Below are positions 26,061 through 37,147 of a stretch of 64,000 nt of DNA, one piece after another. The position numbers and the translations under genes are program-made. The stretch is taken from contig JAECUM010093561.1 of the NCBI GenBank assembly GCA_016617855.1, positions 1-64,000 of the forward strand. Reading direction: 5' to 3'. This DNA is from Megalonaias nervosa (Eukaryota; Mollusca; Bivalvia; Unionida; Unionidae). The notes under the pieces are model-generated. The model was not told the DNA's origin. It worked only from the letters and a program-made list of their open reading frames with translations, and did no database searches. How positions within the stretch are numbered: position 1 is the first letter of the stretch; each line of letters opens with the position of its first letter.

Positions 26061-26099
26061 ATTCTTGAGGACCTGTTGACAGTTTGCATCAAAAGTTAA

Positions 26100-26290
26100 A
26101 ACTAACAATATCTGGTATATGGAGTGCCACCTAGTGGGGTAAGGATAGGTAATATGTACTTCATTTTGTCTATACAAAGTAGAGAGAGAGAGACTTTTGA
26201 AGTCTATGAGAGGGCTTCATTCTGGAGGTAGCAGAAGTAAATACTAAATGTTAATGTGATGGGGTAATGTATTTGGTGGAGAAATTGTAT
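26100..26290. repeat. DIRS inverted terminal repeat (5' side)
   Basis: Contains GCCACCTAGTGGGGTAAGG, TTTTGTCTATACAAAG, TCTGGAGGTAGCAGAAG and ATGTTAATGTGATGGGGTAA, the inverse of the repeat at 22731-22945. A short GA run sits at 26182-26192. Confidence 0.85.
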
Positions 26291-26469
26291 TTTAAAATTC
26301 CAAAATTGATATGAAAAGTGACATTTAAAATGCATGCTAACATCTTACACTGCATCTTGCTTATTGTCTATTTCTCTATTTACACACAAATGTCTAATGT
26401 CATCATGTCATGTCATCCACATGGATTTTCATGAACTTCTTTTATATGACATGGCTACTATTTAATAAA

Positions 26470-27772
26470 ATACTCACTCACTATAAATCTGTCCACTTGA
26501 GCCACCAAGGGTACTGCCTTATAATAAAGTACTTCCTCTCTATAACGCTGTCTATTGGAACCACAGAGGATACTGCCTTATGATAAAGTACTCCCTCACT
26601 AAAAAACTGTCAATTGGAACCACAGAGGATACTGCCTTGTAAAAAAGTATTCTCTCTCTACAAAGCTGTTCAGTGGAGCCACAGAAGATACTGCCTTATA
26701 ATAAAGTACTCTCTCATTATAAAGCTGTCTACTGGAGCCACAAAAGATACTGCCTTATAATAAAGTACTCCCTCACTACAAAGCTGTCCACTGGAGCCAC
26801 AGAAGATACTGCCTTATAATAAAATACTCTCTCACTATAAAGCTGTCCACTGGAGCCACAGAAGATACTGCATTATAATAAAGTATTCCCTCACTACAAA
26901 TCTCTCCATTGGAGCCACAGAAGATACTGCATTATAATAAAGTACTCCCTCACTACAAAGCTGTCCACAGGAGCCACAGAAGACACTGCCTTATAATAAA
27001 ATACTCTCTCACTATAAAGCTGTCCACTGGAGCCACAGAAGATACTGAATTATAATAAAGTATTCCCTCACTACAAATCTCTTAATTGAAGCCACAGAAG
27101 ATACTGCATTATAATAAAGTACTCCCTCACTACAAAGCTGTCCACAGGAGCCACAGAAGATATTGCCTTATAATAAAATACTCTCTCACTATAAAGCTGT
27201 CCACTGGAGCCACAGAAGATACTGCATTATAATAAAGTATTCCCTCACTACAAATCTCTCCACTGGAGCCACAGAAGATACTGCATTATAATAAAGTATT
27301 TCCTTACTACAAATCTCTCCATTGGAGCCACAGAAGATACTGCCTTATAATAAAGTACTCACTCACTATAAAGCTGTCCACTGCAGCCACAGATGATACT
27401 GCATTATAATAAAGTATTCCCTCACTACAAATCTCTCCACTGGAACCATAGAAGATACTGCATTATAATAAAGTATTCCCTCACTACAAATCTCTCCATT
27501 GGAGCCACAGAACATACTGCCTTATAATAAAGTACTCACTCACTATAAAGCTGTCCACTGGAGCCACAGAAGATACTGCATTATAATAAAGTATTCCCTC
27601 ACTACAAATCTCTCCACTGGAGTCAGAGAAGATACTGCATTATAATAAAGTACTCCCTCACTACAAATCTCTCCATTGGAGCCACAGAAGATACTGCCTT
27701 ATAATAAAGTACTCCCTCACTACAAAGCTGTCCACTGGAGTCAAAGTGGATACTGCCTTACAATAAAATACA
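26470..27772 (+). repeat. 59-bp satellite with ~177-bp trimeric higher-order unit
   Basis: About 22 head-to-tail copies of a ~59-bp monomer made of CTCCCTCACTACAAAGCTG, TCCACTGGAGCCACAGAAG and ATACTGCCTTATAATAAAGTA. Two monomer types alternate (AAAGCTGTCC and AAATCTCTCC) in a three-monomer pattern. GCTGTCCACAGG recurs 178 bp apart (26960, 27138) and TCTCTCCATTGG recurs 177 bp apart (27314, 27491, 27668). No open frame runs through it. The monomer resembles Tigger-like transposon ends. Confidence 0.92.
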
Positions 27773-28080
27773 TTAGACATTTAATTTTGTTAGCATGTAA
27801 TGAATTTGATTCCATGACTATAAACACCTTATAAAATAGGACTGTGTTATAATTAAATGTGTTATAGTGATTTGTGATCCATAATCATCACTGCCTTATA
27901 AAGGAACTGTGTTATAATTAAGTACTTTATAATCAGTTTGGATTCATGACCATAACCCCATTAAAAAGGAACTGTGTTATAATAAAGTGCAATAAAGTGA
28001 TTTTTGGATTCATGATCATAACTATTTATAAAAGGAAAAAGCTGTGCTATAATGACATGCTTTACTGTGATGGAATGCTT
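27773..28080 (+). repeat. Related ~70-80-bp degenerate repeat flanking the satellite
   Basis: Three or four units with AACTGTGTTATAATTAAGT and TTTGGATTCATGACCATAA elements recur. They are similar in style to the adjoining array and may be the other end of the same element. Confidence 0.6.
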
Positions 28081-29206
28081 CTAAATATACTTCAGACATG
28101 ACTGCACTCTTCTCTGAAATTTGTTTAAACAGAAGCAGGTGTTATTTACATTGTGATGAAAGGAACCTTATGTTGATAATTTTTTAAAATTAAATTTATG
28201 AACTTAATTCATTGAAAAATTTGTGTTTTGCTCACGAAGTCTCACCAAACACAGAAATTAATGAATGTGTGTCATAAGGTTGGTTTTGAAACCAGATCAT
28301 GGATGTTCTTCAATGCTTATGAAGTTGGGGAAAAATGTGTTTTTATATTTCTGATGAAGGAGTTTGTACAATAGAGCCATTTTACCATGCACATTTAAAC
28401 AATACTGAGTCTATAATTGGTTATTCTACGAGCTTAAAATTTTAGTTTTGAATTTTGGAAAATGGAACTTAACAATCTTTAGAATTTATTCTGCACTATA
28501 CTAAATCTTTTTTCGCTGATCATTTATCTAAATACATGTACTGATCAAATTATGACATACATATCTGCAATATCCACTGAATTAATCAGATCTGTCCCAT
28601 AATAATTATGTTCCATTATAGGTACATCAGTATTTTATTGGATCATTATTTATACGACAACTCAAGAATCCTATTGTGTAATAGACAGAATAGCAATATC
28701 ACCAAATACACTGTACACACTACAGTAAATTATTGTTTTAAAACATCATATTGAATAATTCATTTCTACCAATTTTTTTTCAAAGATTTATGCATTATGT
28801 TCCTAAAATTGCATTGAATTTATTAAATTTGTGAAAATGAATCATACAACAGTCAGTTTGTTTAATTTGTACCTTGTGACAGTAGTTAACATTGATAATA
28901 TTTAAGAACTCTTTCTTAGACAACATAAGTCAAAGGGAAAATCCAGACTATAGTATCTTATGTACTGAATAAAAAGTGCTAATTTTATTATTATATATGT
29001 AAAATGAATGCAATTGGCCCAGCAGTTTAGAAGCAATCAGCCTTTAATTTCTTAATTTTGAAGATACGAGTTTTGCCTTTTTTTTTTTACAGAGGATACT
29101 GCATTTTATGACATATAACCAGCACTTCAGTTAATGACACATTAACAACATTATAGGTGTACTAAGTTCAACACAATCATCATGTGTGAATGCAAGAGAG
29201 AAAGGG
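28081..29206. other. No feature seen
   Basis: AT-rich sequence; no coding or repeat structure recognised. Confidence 0.35.
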
Positions 29207-29238
29207 AGGGAGAGAGTGAATAAGAGAGAGAGAGAGAA
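29195..29238. repeat. (GA)n simple repeat
   Basis: An interrupted run of GAGAGA units. Confidence 0.85.
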
Positions 29239-29424
29239 TTTGTGTATACTAGTACTGCAAGTGTGAGTGATTTCTGCATTTTCAATCACAAATTATTGGA
29301 TGCAAGGCTTTATCTACGAAATGCTATTTATACTCACACAAACTTATAAAAGAAACTGAGTATTAATAGTATTTATGTATTTTCATGTCTATATTATTTC
29401 TTTATTTTATAATCTAATGGTACT

Positions 29425-29660
29425 AGTATCTGCCTCGCTTGGCACTCAGCATTAAGAGGTTAGTGTTAGGATTGGTCGGCCTGGTGTCAGGATAATGTGA
29501 CTGGGTGAGACATGATGCTACATGTCTGCGGCATGATGCCCCAGTACTAGACATCACTATAAACTGCCACTATGCAGATATTGTAGCGATATGACTAGAA
29601 AATTGTTAAAGCTACTTTAAAAATCCAAATCATACACACATACATACACATTCTTTTATA
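29425..29660 (+). mobile_element. Dispersed SINE-like molluscan repeat
   Basis: The block CATTAAGAGGTTAGTGTTAG, TCGGCCTGGTGTCAG, TGTCTGCGGCATGATGC, CACTATAAACTGCC and ATGACTAGAAAATTGTTAAAG, followed by a short CA-rich tail, matches by memory a common dispersed repeat in bivalve and gastropod sequences. Only one copy lies in this window, so the borders are approximate. Confidence 0.55.
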
Positions 29661-30847
29661 ATTGGTTGCCAACATTTACAGGATTTCAATTTAGAAAATT
29701 AGATCTTGTATTTATTTTGTATAAGTTGAAGAAGAATGGATTTTTCTTTTTTGAATGAAAATATAGAATTCCTATGCATATACATCTGTTTTATTCAATC
29801 TATACCTTGATCAATGTATAGCCAAATCTGGATTCATACTAGTGCATAAATCTGTACATCACAACATTATCACCAGGCAGATGTGCTGATGTGACATTAC
29901 CGGAAGTGATTTGGGGTGAATTTGTCTCTGAATACCCAGGTGGAGCCAGTATGGTGCGACTCTGTGACAATTAAATTTGGCCTGTATCTTAATTATCTGA
30001 TTAACCACAGCATTGAAAATTGGCTTAATACTTAGATTTTAATGAGGATTAATACAGTGACAATAAGTTTGAAAACCCAGATTTTCCCTTTAATTTACTG
30101 TTGAAATTAAAAATAGCTGATGTGACAGTTTTGGTGATATAACCACTACAACTACATTTTTTACACAGACTATGTTCAATGTAAGTTTAAAGTAATTGGT
30201 ATTGATAAAACTTTCCTAATAATAACATCATATTTTATATATTTATCAGAATTCCTTTTGAATTGAGGAATATTTTTTAAATGGTGAAGATCATAACTAG
30301 GAATTCTATCTACATTGTATCCTTATTGCACTTACGAATAACAAATAAATGTCATACAGAGTTCATGTGAAAAAAAAATGTAGAGAAATTTAGCACCTGA
30401 AAAACATGAAACAGCATATGACCATGGAGTTTCACAATAACTCAAAAATGTCACTTCATATTTGATTTGAATTAGCATCCTTGCATTAAATCAATACTTG
30501 TATCATCCAGGTAATATGTCATCTAAAATCATTAAAACTATGATATACCATTCCCTTTCATAGCAGGGTGCAGATACAATATTGGCACAAAGTATAAAAC
30601 AGTAGCTCAAAAAAGCATTCTTACATAATCAGGTTAGTTCCAGGTTTGTAATTTTGTAATGTCTGTTGAATTAAAATTATGCAATTTTGTTTGCTGACTA
30701 AACACAAGTTTAAAACAAATTACTTTTCAACATTATGATTCACTTGCACTCAACAGATCTTGCACATGCTATACATTCTTTTTCCAATATATACAGCTAA
30801 CTGATCAGTGTGGACCTGGACCTGCTCTTGTATTAACGGGTAATTCT
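29661..30847. other. No feature seen
   Basis: No gene or element that I can support. Confidence 0.35.
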
Positions 30848-31030
30848 ATATAAACTTTCTTACAAGTCAAGTCCAAATGCAAATTGTACATTATGCAATG
30901 GAACATATGGGTCTATGCAGTTTTTTAGGAGTAAGCAGTAAAATAAACACAGATCCTGATCTGCCAGTGCAGTTTGTGATGGTAGATCAGGATCTATGTT
31001 GTTTACAGTTGAACTATAAGCAACTATATA
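30848..31030. mobile_element. Palindromic MITE copy
   Basis: Starts near TTTCTTACAAGTCAAGTCC and ends ACTATAAGCAACTATATA. Between them are TGCAGTTTTTTAGGAGTAA and the hairpin GATCCTGATCTGCCAG / GTAGATCAGGATC. Confidence 0.8.
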
Positions 31031-31087
31031 GGGTTTACTAGCCGATCTAATCAACCCTGTTGGCTTAAACTCTTAAGCAGAACAAAC

Positions 31088-31215
31088 TGTTTAGACTCTG
31101 ATGTGCCAGTACATTGCATTATGTGACTGTAAGCCTGTGCCTGTAATCAAACTGAGTAGACTCTGATCTGCCAGTACACTGCATTATGTGACCATAAGCC
31201 TGTGCCTATAATCTT
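31088..31215. repeat. 66-bp tandem duplication related to the MITE stem
   Basis: GACTCTGATSTGCCAGTACA..TGCATTATGTGAC..TAAGCCTGTGCCT occurs twice, at 31094 and 31160. The DCTGATSTGCCA core is the same as in the palindromic MITE family. Confidence 0.7.
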
Positions 31216-31484
31216 GACTCTTTCTGATGAAGAGTTGAACACCCAAAATCCGACATAATAGTTAGGGAACAAATGTGCCCAGAAAATCTATCAGTCTAGT
31301 AAGTGGAATCAAGTTCAGATAAAAATAAATTTTTTATTCTAGCTTACTATGACTAGGGTTATAGACTGTCAAAATTTTGGGACTCTGTCCTTGGGTGTAA
31401 GTTTCTTACTCAAACGTTTTAAAAATATGTGGCCAGAGGGACATACAATGCTGTGCTCTCATTCAAAATTGAGTTTTCACTCTC

Positions 31485-31531
31485 AGCCAATCAAAAATGC
31501 GCTATAAAAGTAAAGTCCTTTTTGATTGGCT
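31485..31531. promoter_or_regulatory. Inverted CCAAT boxes flanking TATAAAAG
   Basis: AGCCAATCAAAAA (31485-31497) and TTTTTGATTGGCT (31519-31531) form a perfect 13-bp inverted repeat with TATAAAAG (31503-31510) between them. It may be a compact bidirectional promoter or only the core of a small inverted-repeat element; no exon is linked to it. Confidence 0.35.
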
Positions 31532-33450
31532 AACATGGAATCTCAAACTCAAACTCACTTGAACTCAAGTTTCCTGATAATCCTTTCAGAATTTCTACTA
31601 ACCATACTAGTGTAATCCATGTTGACAAACTTCAAACACTGAAGTCATCCAACCCTGCTGAGAGAATCAAAGTGGTGTTACTTGTTTTAACTTACCTGAA
31701 ATCGACAACTAAATCATCCTGCTCTTCTTAAGTCAGTTCACATGATCACAAGCAGTTTTACTGTAAATATACTACACTGGAAGCAAGGTGTGAAAAAAAT
31801 GGAAAGAATAAAAGTTTTTAATACTAATTTTGTGTACATTGAATATTTCAGTGAATGATGGGAGGGATGTGAGAAACCTCTTATCTCAGGAGGAAAACCA
31901 TCTCATCCAGGAGGTTCACATGTATGGATAAAAAATTCTGGTCCCAGTCCAGCTTGCATGATGAATCTCAACTTTCAGTAAAAACTCAGATCAACCTTTG
32001 CACACTAAAGAGCTGTACTGGGAAATAATGATAAGATAACTGAATTTGTTTTTAAAACCAGCTGGTTATTTTGTACCTTAAAATTGACAGCATGACCTCA
32101 ACTTTCATTTTATGTATTTTTTAAAGTGACTGATAATATAAGCAGAATAGCTACTACATTTGAAAGGTGGCTCCACAGTGGATGCAAATAGCATTGGATA
32201 AACATGTAAGGCAGGGATAAGACTTGAACTCAGGACCTAAGTATTAGTGTATCTGAAATAACTGAGGCAATTTCAGAAATGGTTTCAATATATACTGCTG
32301 TTAAATCAGAAATTTATTGGTTGTAATAACAATCTTTGTATTTTTTTCTTAAAAATGGTCACATTAATGTGGAAAAAATAACAGTCCATTCAAATTACAT
32401 TGTTGCTAAAACCTGAAGCAACTGATATACTATTACAATTGAAACCTAGAGTAATGAGCAACTTTGCAAGGGCCATGTTTATGTTTCACTGTTTCCTTTT
32501 ATGTTGAGATAAACCTAAAGGGATTTTCCCCAATAATCAATGATATTCTATGATGACATCACCCACTATCAATATGGTACAATCCTGAAAATAATTAGGA
32601 TAACGACCAGTTGTAGATGTTGTGAATGGAAAATAACAGAGTCCTTTATAAAATATTGGACTAAATCATTTCCTCTCCAGGGGCATGAGAATTATTTAAA
32701 AAGGGCAGCTGTTTTGGACGTACAGAAGCTTGATCAAAGGAATCAATGGCAACCAGGCAATCATCAATTATAAATTCATAACTCGCACAACATTTGGGGT
32801 TCTGGGGACTGGATGCTCAGTTCTGATGACTGTGATATATATTATAATGTTCCAGAATGGTTTACAGAGTTCAAACACATGCCAGAACACAGGAAATAGT
32901 GTTAGGGAGTACCCCTGACCACATCTCCACCCTGTGTTCAAAGATTTCAATACCATTCCAGCAAAACTTTTCAACTAAAAAAAAATCTATCATATAATTC
33001 TTGTATGAACAATTGCCAAATGAAACAATTCTCAATGAACTAGCTGCAAAAATGAGCTTTGCAAAAGCAAAAATAACAAACAGTAAATGTAATTTCAGAT
33101 TCTGACTAAAGCTGACAGAATGATAACGCACAGGCTAAACCAACATAATCCAACCTAGTCCCAATTTCATGAATATAGTGTCTTAAAACTTGTTACAGAC
33201 TTAAGGCATTTGATGGACCAACTTTAATCAAAGCTTTAAGTTCAGTTGATGAAATTGAAATTACACTAACATAGGTCATAAACTGAAGTCCAGACTTAAG
33301 ACATTTGATCAGTCAATCTTAAGCACCAAAATGTTTAACCAAGTAGATCAAAGGATTGGAGATTTAAGTTCAAGTACAGACATGTGATCTGTTGATGAAA
33401 TCCAGGCAAGATTGAGCAAGAACAATTAAGACTAAAAAAGAGAGTGTTTC
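31532..33450. other. No gene supported
   Basis: There is a strong-looking minus-strand donor (GATTTCAG|GTAAGTTA) at about 31694, without a convincing exon. A weak B-box-like ACTTGAACTCAGGACC lies near 32223-32240. Confidence 0.3.
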
Positions 33451-33454
33451 AGAT

Positions 33455-33565
33455 CAACTGCTCTGGTGGCCTAAGTGGTTAGAGCCTCTGCCTTAGATGT
33501 GGGAGGTCGTGGGTTCGAACGCTGGCCAAGTCATACCAAAGACTTCTAAAAACGGTACTAGTATT
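33455..33565 (+). mobile_element. tRNA-derived SINE
   Basis: GGTGGCCTAAGTGGTTAGAGC (A box), then GTCGTGGGTTCGAACGC (a near-perfect B box) at tRNA-like spacing. A GGCCAAGTCATACCAAAGAC body follows. This is the least decayed Pol III head in the window. Confidence 0.82.
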
Positions 33566-33576
33566 TGTTAGTATTA

Positions 33577-33678
33577 AACACAGAACAAACAATACAGTTC
33601 CTGACCTGGCAGCATAATGGGATGGCAGATCAGGGTCTATGTTGCTTGCATTTTGGACCTCACTTATACATGTGTACA
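33577..33678. mobile_element. Palindromic MITE, partial copy
   Basis: The right half of the family: CCTGACCTGGCAGCATAATG, GGCAGATCAGGGTCTATGTT and a degraded ACCTCACTTATACATG end. It lies immediately after the SINE at 33455. Confidence 0.7.
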
Positions 33679-34068
33679 TAGCACTATTCATGCCTCCAGC
33701 ATACAGTATTGCATGGAGTATGACCGAGTCGAGGACTACACTTAATGAAAGAGACAGTTTTCACAACCTGCTTGTACTGAAAAAGGCAGTGCATATTTTA
33801 GTAAGTGTAAGTAAGTATTTGTGTCAATAGTTTAACTTTCACAAATTCTATAAATAACATAATTCATAAAAATGGTAGGATATCTAAGAAACAATTTCAC
33901 ATTAAGTCAGACTGAAACATCAGTAAAAACAAATACTTTAAATTGCATTATATATTTACACATATAAATCTGTAATGTGCACATAAGCCTCAATTCCTGA
34001 CCACAAAGGTCAAAGGATAAAGGTCATGACCATTTGTCCAGTTTCTCCAAGCCGATATATGGGCTCAC

Positions 34069-34098
34069 CTTTTCATTTTCACTTGAACTTTCCATAAT
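34069..34098 (-). other. Possible 30-bp micro-exon
   Basis: On the minus strand, TTTTCTTTGCAG precedes a 30-base segment with ATGGAAAGTTCAAG that is followed by GTGAGC. Both splice signals are good, but no neighbouring exon of the same gene is recognised and the encoded peptide is too short to identify. Confidence 0.2.
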
Positions 34099-34284
34099 CT
34101 GCAAAGAAAAAGCAACCAACTAAAGTATAATACTAAATAGCAGAAATTTGTACTGGAAGAGAAATTTTAGTGACACAGCAGTCTCAGAATGAGTACACAA
34201 AACTAAATACCAATTTAAATATTGTAACTACCCTACCCATGGGCTCAGCCATTTAGTATAGGCCTGATGTACTCTCCTGCATGT

Positions 34285-34415
34285 CACATGAGGCAACTAA
34301 TGAAGGCAGGAGCTGCAATCGTTAACATGCCAGACTTGCAGTCCATAGGGTGTGAGAATGAATTCCAGCATCCAATCTGAGTTTGCTACCATCGCATGTC
34401 CTTGGGCAAATCACT
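34285..34415 (+). mobile_element. Probable tRNA-derived SINE, decayed
   Basis: ATCGTTAACATGCCAGACTTGCAGTCC then GTGTGAGAATGAATTCC resemble degenerate A and B boxes. A CATGTCCTTGGGCAAATCAC segment follows, of a kind common after SINE heads. Confidence 0.5.
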
Positions 34416-34741
34416 CCTCCAGCACTAAATAACCTACTTGCATTTGCTGTGCCATACAACACCAAACCAAGCCCAAAGACCATTTTCCTTTGTAATTTGC
34501 CAATATTGGGCAACCAAGGTGACTATGTATCCATTTTTACCACGTCCCTGAATCACAGATGCAATGGAAAGTCATATAGGGATGTTTGTCTACTGTCTTC
34601 TCTGAAATTTCACCTTTACTTTCATCAAAATATGCATCTATCAACCGATCAAAAGTATGAATTCACTTTTACTCGTGGCAAATAAAAAAAATTTTTTACT
34701 TTACATTTGCTATATTAAGTTACAATTTTAATACCGTACCG

Positions 34742-34944
34742 TATGTACCCGCTTGTAAGTCAAGACCAATTGAAAACAACAAAGACCATGATCTACCATT
34801 GCATAATGTGTCAGTAGATGTGGGTCTATGCAGTTTGTAAGGAGTAATCTGTAAAACAGATGACATAGGCCCTGATCTGCATTATGCAATGACAGATCTG
34901 GGTCAGTGATGTTTGCGGTTGGTCTGGAGTTATAAGTAAGTATA
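34742..34944. mobile_element. Palindromic MITE copy
   Basis: Ends GTACCCGCTTGTAAGTCAAG and GAGTTATAAGTAAGTATAG. The stems GATCTACCATTGCATAATG and GCATTATGCAATGACAGATC lie inside. Confidence 0.82.
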
Positions 34945-35384
34945 GACAGTATATGGAATATCTCTACCATAAATGCAAATTAAATGCCATTAAATGACAA
35001 TAAAATGTAAATATTATTTCTGTCAGAGGTCGATCCATGAATTTCAACACATGTACCAGCTACAGAGTCAATGCACAAAAAATAATTTATTAATGACTCT
35101 AACAAGAATAATTAATGAATCATACAATTTATGGTGTTTATATTATTAGCAATACACTGAGCCATAATGGCTCAGCCCAAAATAAAAATGTGTTTCCTAT
35201 TGCACTGCTATTAAAATTACGGTAGGTAGGTAGGATTTTTTTAAATTTTTTTTAAACATTATATAATGATTCATTTATATAATGTACTATTATTTTGGGG
35301 GGGTTTCTTTGGGGGAAAAAAGTACTAGGGTCGACAACAATAAAAGTATTGGCTGACCAGAAACACACTTTTCTTTTGAGATTC

Positions 35385-35530
35385 AGAGGTTAGCATATTT
35401 GACTTGCAACATGATGAGCATGGGTTCAAATTCTAAAAACCATCAGATCAGCCTTGGTCGGCTGCTGCAGTGTGTTTCTAGACGAGGCACTCTATTCCAA
35501 CTGCCTCAGGCATGATATAACCTACAGGTG
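35385..35530 (+). mobile_element. tRNA-derived SINE
   Basis: AGAGGTTAGCATATTTGAC (A box region), GAGCATGGGTTCAAATTC (B box), then a body with GTTTCTAGACGAGGCACTC and ATTCCAACTGCCTCAGGC. Confidence 0.65.
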
Positions 35531-35924
35531 TTGATGTGTCAAAAACCACAAAACATCTCATTAGTACTAATCTGATAAATGGGAATCCATACATGAATTA
35601 GATCAAAACTGAATACAGTGTATATACTTGTATGCTGATGTGAAAGTATCAACTGCTGGTACCACTGAATAAATACATACATAACTTTAGTACAGGTCTT
35701 TCCTTCTATAATGTGCTTCATTGTAACACACTTCTAGATAAACATGAAATGTGCTACTGCAATGAACCTCAGGACCAAAATATATCATATGTACATGGTT
35801 TGAAAGAAAATATGAAGTTTAGTATTATGGCTTTATTTCCTTTTTAAAACAGTATCACTCTCTCCCCCCACCCCTGATGTCTATACATGCAGCCATCAAT
35901 TTTTAAATCATTCCCGCTATACTG

Positions 35925-36345
35925 CGATTCAGTACATACTGCAGTTCTTGCTATACCATGGTCAGTATGCACCATGGTTCTCATTATACAGTAGTTTGGT
36001 ACATATACTTTTGTTCTTGCTATTATACCATGGTCCAGTATGTACTATGGTTTTCATTATACAGTAGTTTGGTAGATACTGTGGTTCTTGCTATACCATG
36101 GTCAGTATGTACCATGGTTCTCATTATATAGTAGTTGGGTACATACTGTGGTTCTCGGTGTTGTACTGTGGTCAGTATGCACCATGGTTCTCATTATGGA
36201 GTGGTTTGGTACATACTGTGCTTTTTGCTATATCATGGTTCAGTATGTTCCACGGTGCTCACTATGTAGCAGACTAGCAGTTCAGTACATAACATGGTCA
36301 GCAGTTATGGAACCCAACTATGCCATTATATCCAGGGAGAGCTGT
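35925..36345 (+). repeat. ~70-bp tandem array resembling Tigger-like ends
   Basis: About five copies of TTCTTGCTATACCATGGTCAG..GTACCATGGTTCTCATTATACAGTAGTTTGGTACATACTG, spaced 68-72 bp. The array ends at 36285-36340 in TACATAACATGGTCAGCAGTTATGGAACCCAACTA, which matches the inner right end of the element at 44459-46473. Confidence 0.8.
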
Positions 36346-36436
36346 AGACAGTGTGTTGTAAATTAATATATGCTTCAAACAAAAAGTTTAATTTTAATGC
36401 AAACAGAAACAAGTTCAAAAGAGTAGTTCTTGATTT

Positions 36437-36653
36437 TTTCAGTTCAATGCCATTTTTCAGCATATGATAGGCCAGTATATCTGACCGAAGAACCCAGAAA
36501 AATCATGGAAAGAATCACCAACCCACAGGAAGCTACTGGCAAGCTCTCTCAAATACCCATGCTGGCGAAGCCTGTGACTCAAACCCACACAGACATGAGA
36601 TGTTGGTGATCTGTAAAGGAAAGTACCTTAGACCACTCAACCACCTGGGTCCA
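36437..36653 (-). mobile_element. tRNA-derived SINE with CAA-type family body
   Basis: The minus-strand head at 36653 reads GACCCAGGTGGTTGAGTGG..GGGTTTGAGTCACAGGC. The body has CTTCCTGTGGGTTGGTG and TGGCCTATCATATGCTG. The (CAA)n tail is lost. Confidence 0.72.
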
Positions 36654-36732
36654 GAATATATATATATATCTGATGGGATTTGGGGTTATTGATGAATTGA
36701 TGCAAATTGCATTCATCTGGATTACCATGACA

Positions 36733-36943
36733 TAATACTTGCATAGAAGTCTGATCCAACTGCAAACTGCATGCATCCAGATCTGCTGACACGTAATGAA
36801 CCAGCAGATCTTGGTCTGTGCAGTTTTGTTTGGATTAATCAGTAGAAAAAAATAAACATTGAACATGATCTGCTGGAACATTATGTGATGGCAGATGAGG
36901 GTATATGTTGCTTACAGTTGGGCTCAGCATATGCAATATATAT
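36733..36943. mobile_element. Palindromic MITE copy
   Basis: AATACTTGCATAGAAGTC at the left; the stems CCAGATCTGCTGACACG / CCAGCAGATCTTGG and GATCTGCTGGAAC lie inside; a degraded right end lies near 36925-36943. Confidence 0.72.
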
Positions 36944-37147
36944 AGCATTTTGAATAGGGTACTAATGTTTGTAGATTTCCCAGTTGATACAATTCCCGAG
37001 TTTGAAGATCCAAAGAACAATGGTCTTGTGGAAACAACAAAAGTTCTTCCCAATTAAAAAAATGTAAGTACCAACAAAAATTTACTTTTTTGTAAAATGA
37101 TGCTAGACGAATTTGTAGTATCAATGTATCAAAAAGCACATCTACCA

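Larger units (their letters stand above)
22731..26290 (-). mobile_element. DIRS-type tyrosine-recombinase retrotransposon, inactive
   Basis: The element has a DIRS architecture read on the minus strand: right inverted terminal repeat (5' side, about 26100-26290), decayed RT, RNase H and recombinase regions, an internal complementary region (22995-23095), and a left inverted terminal repeat (about 22731-22945). At ~3.56 kb it is shorter than usual DIRS elements (5-6 kb) because the RT starts almost directly after the 5' repeat; a gag region and the N-terminal RT are missing. Frameshifts and stops run throughout, so it cannot move by itself. Confidence 0.88.

Noticed and set aside
31690..31730. 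Strong donor GATTTCAG|GTAAGTTA with a short acidic open segment before it
   Set aside because: No convincing acceptor upstream, and it does not join in frame to the candidate micro-exon at 34069.
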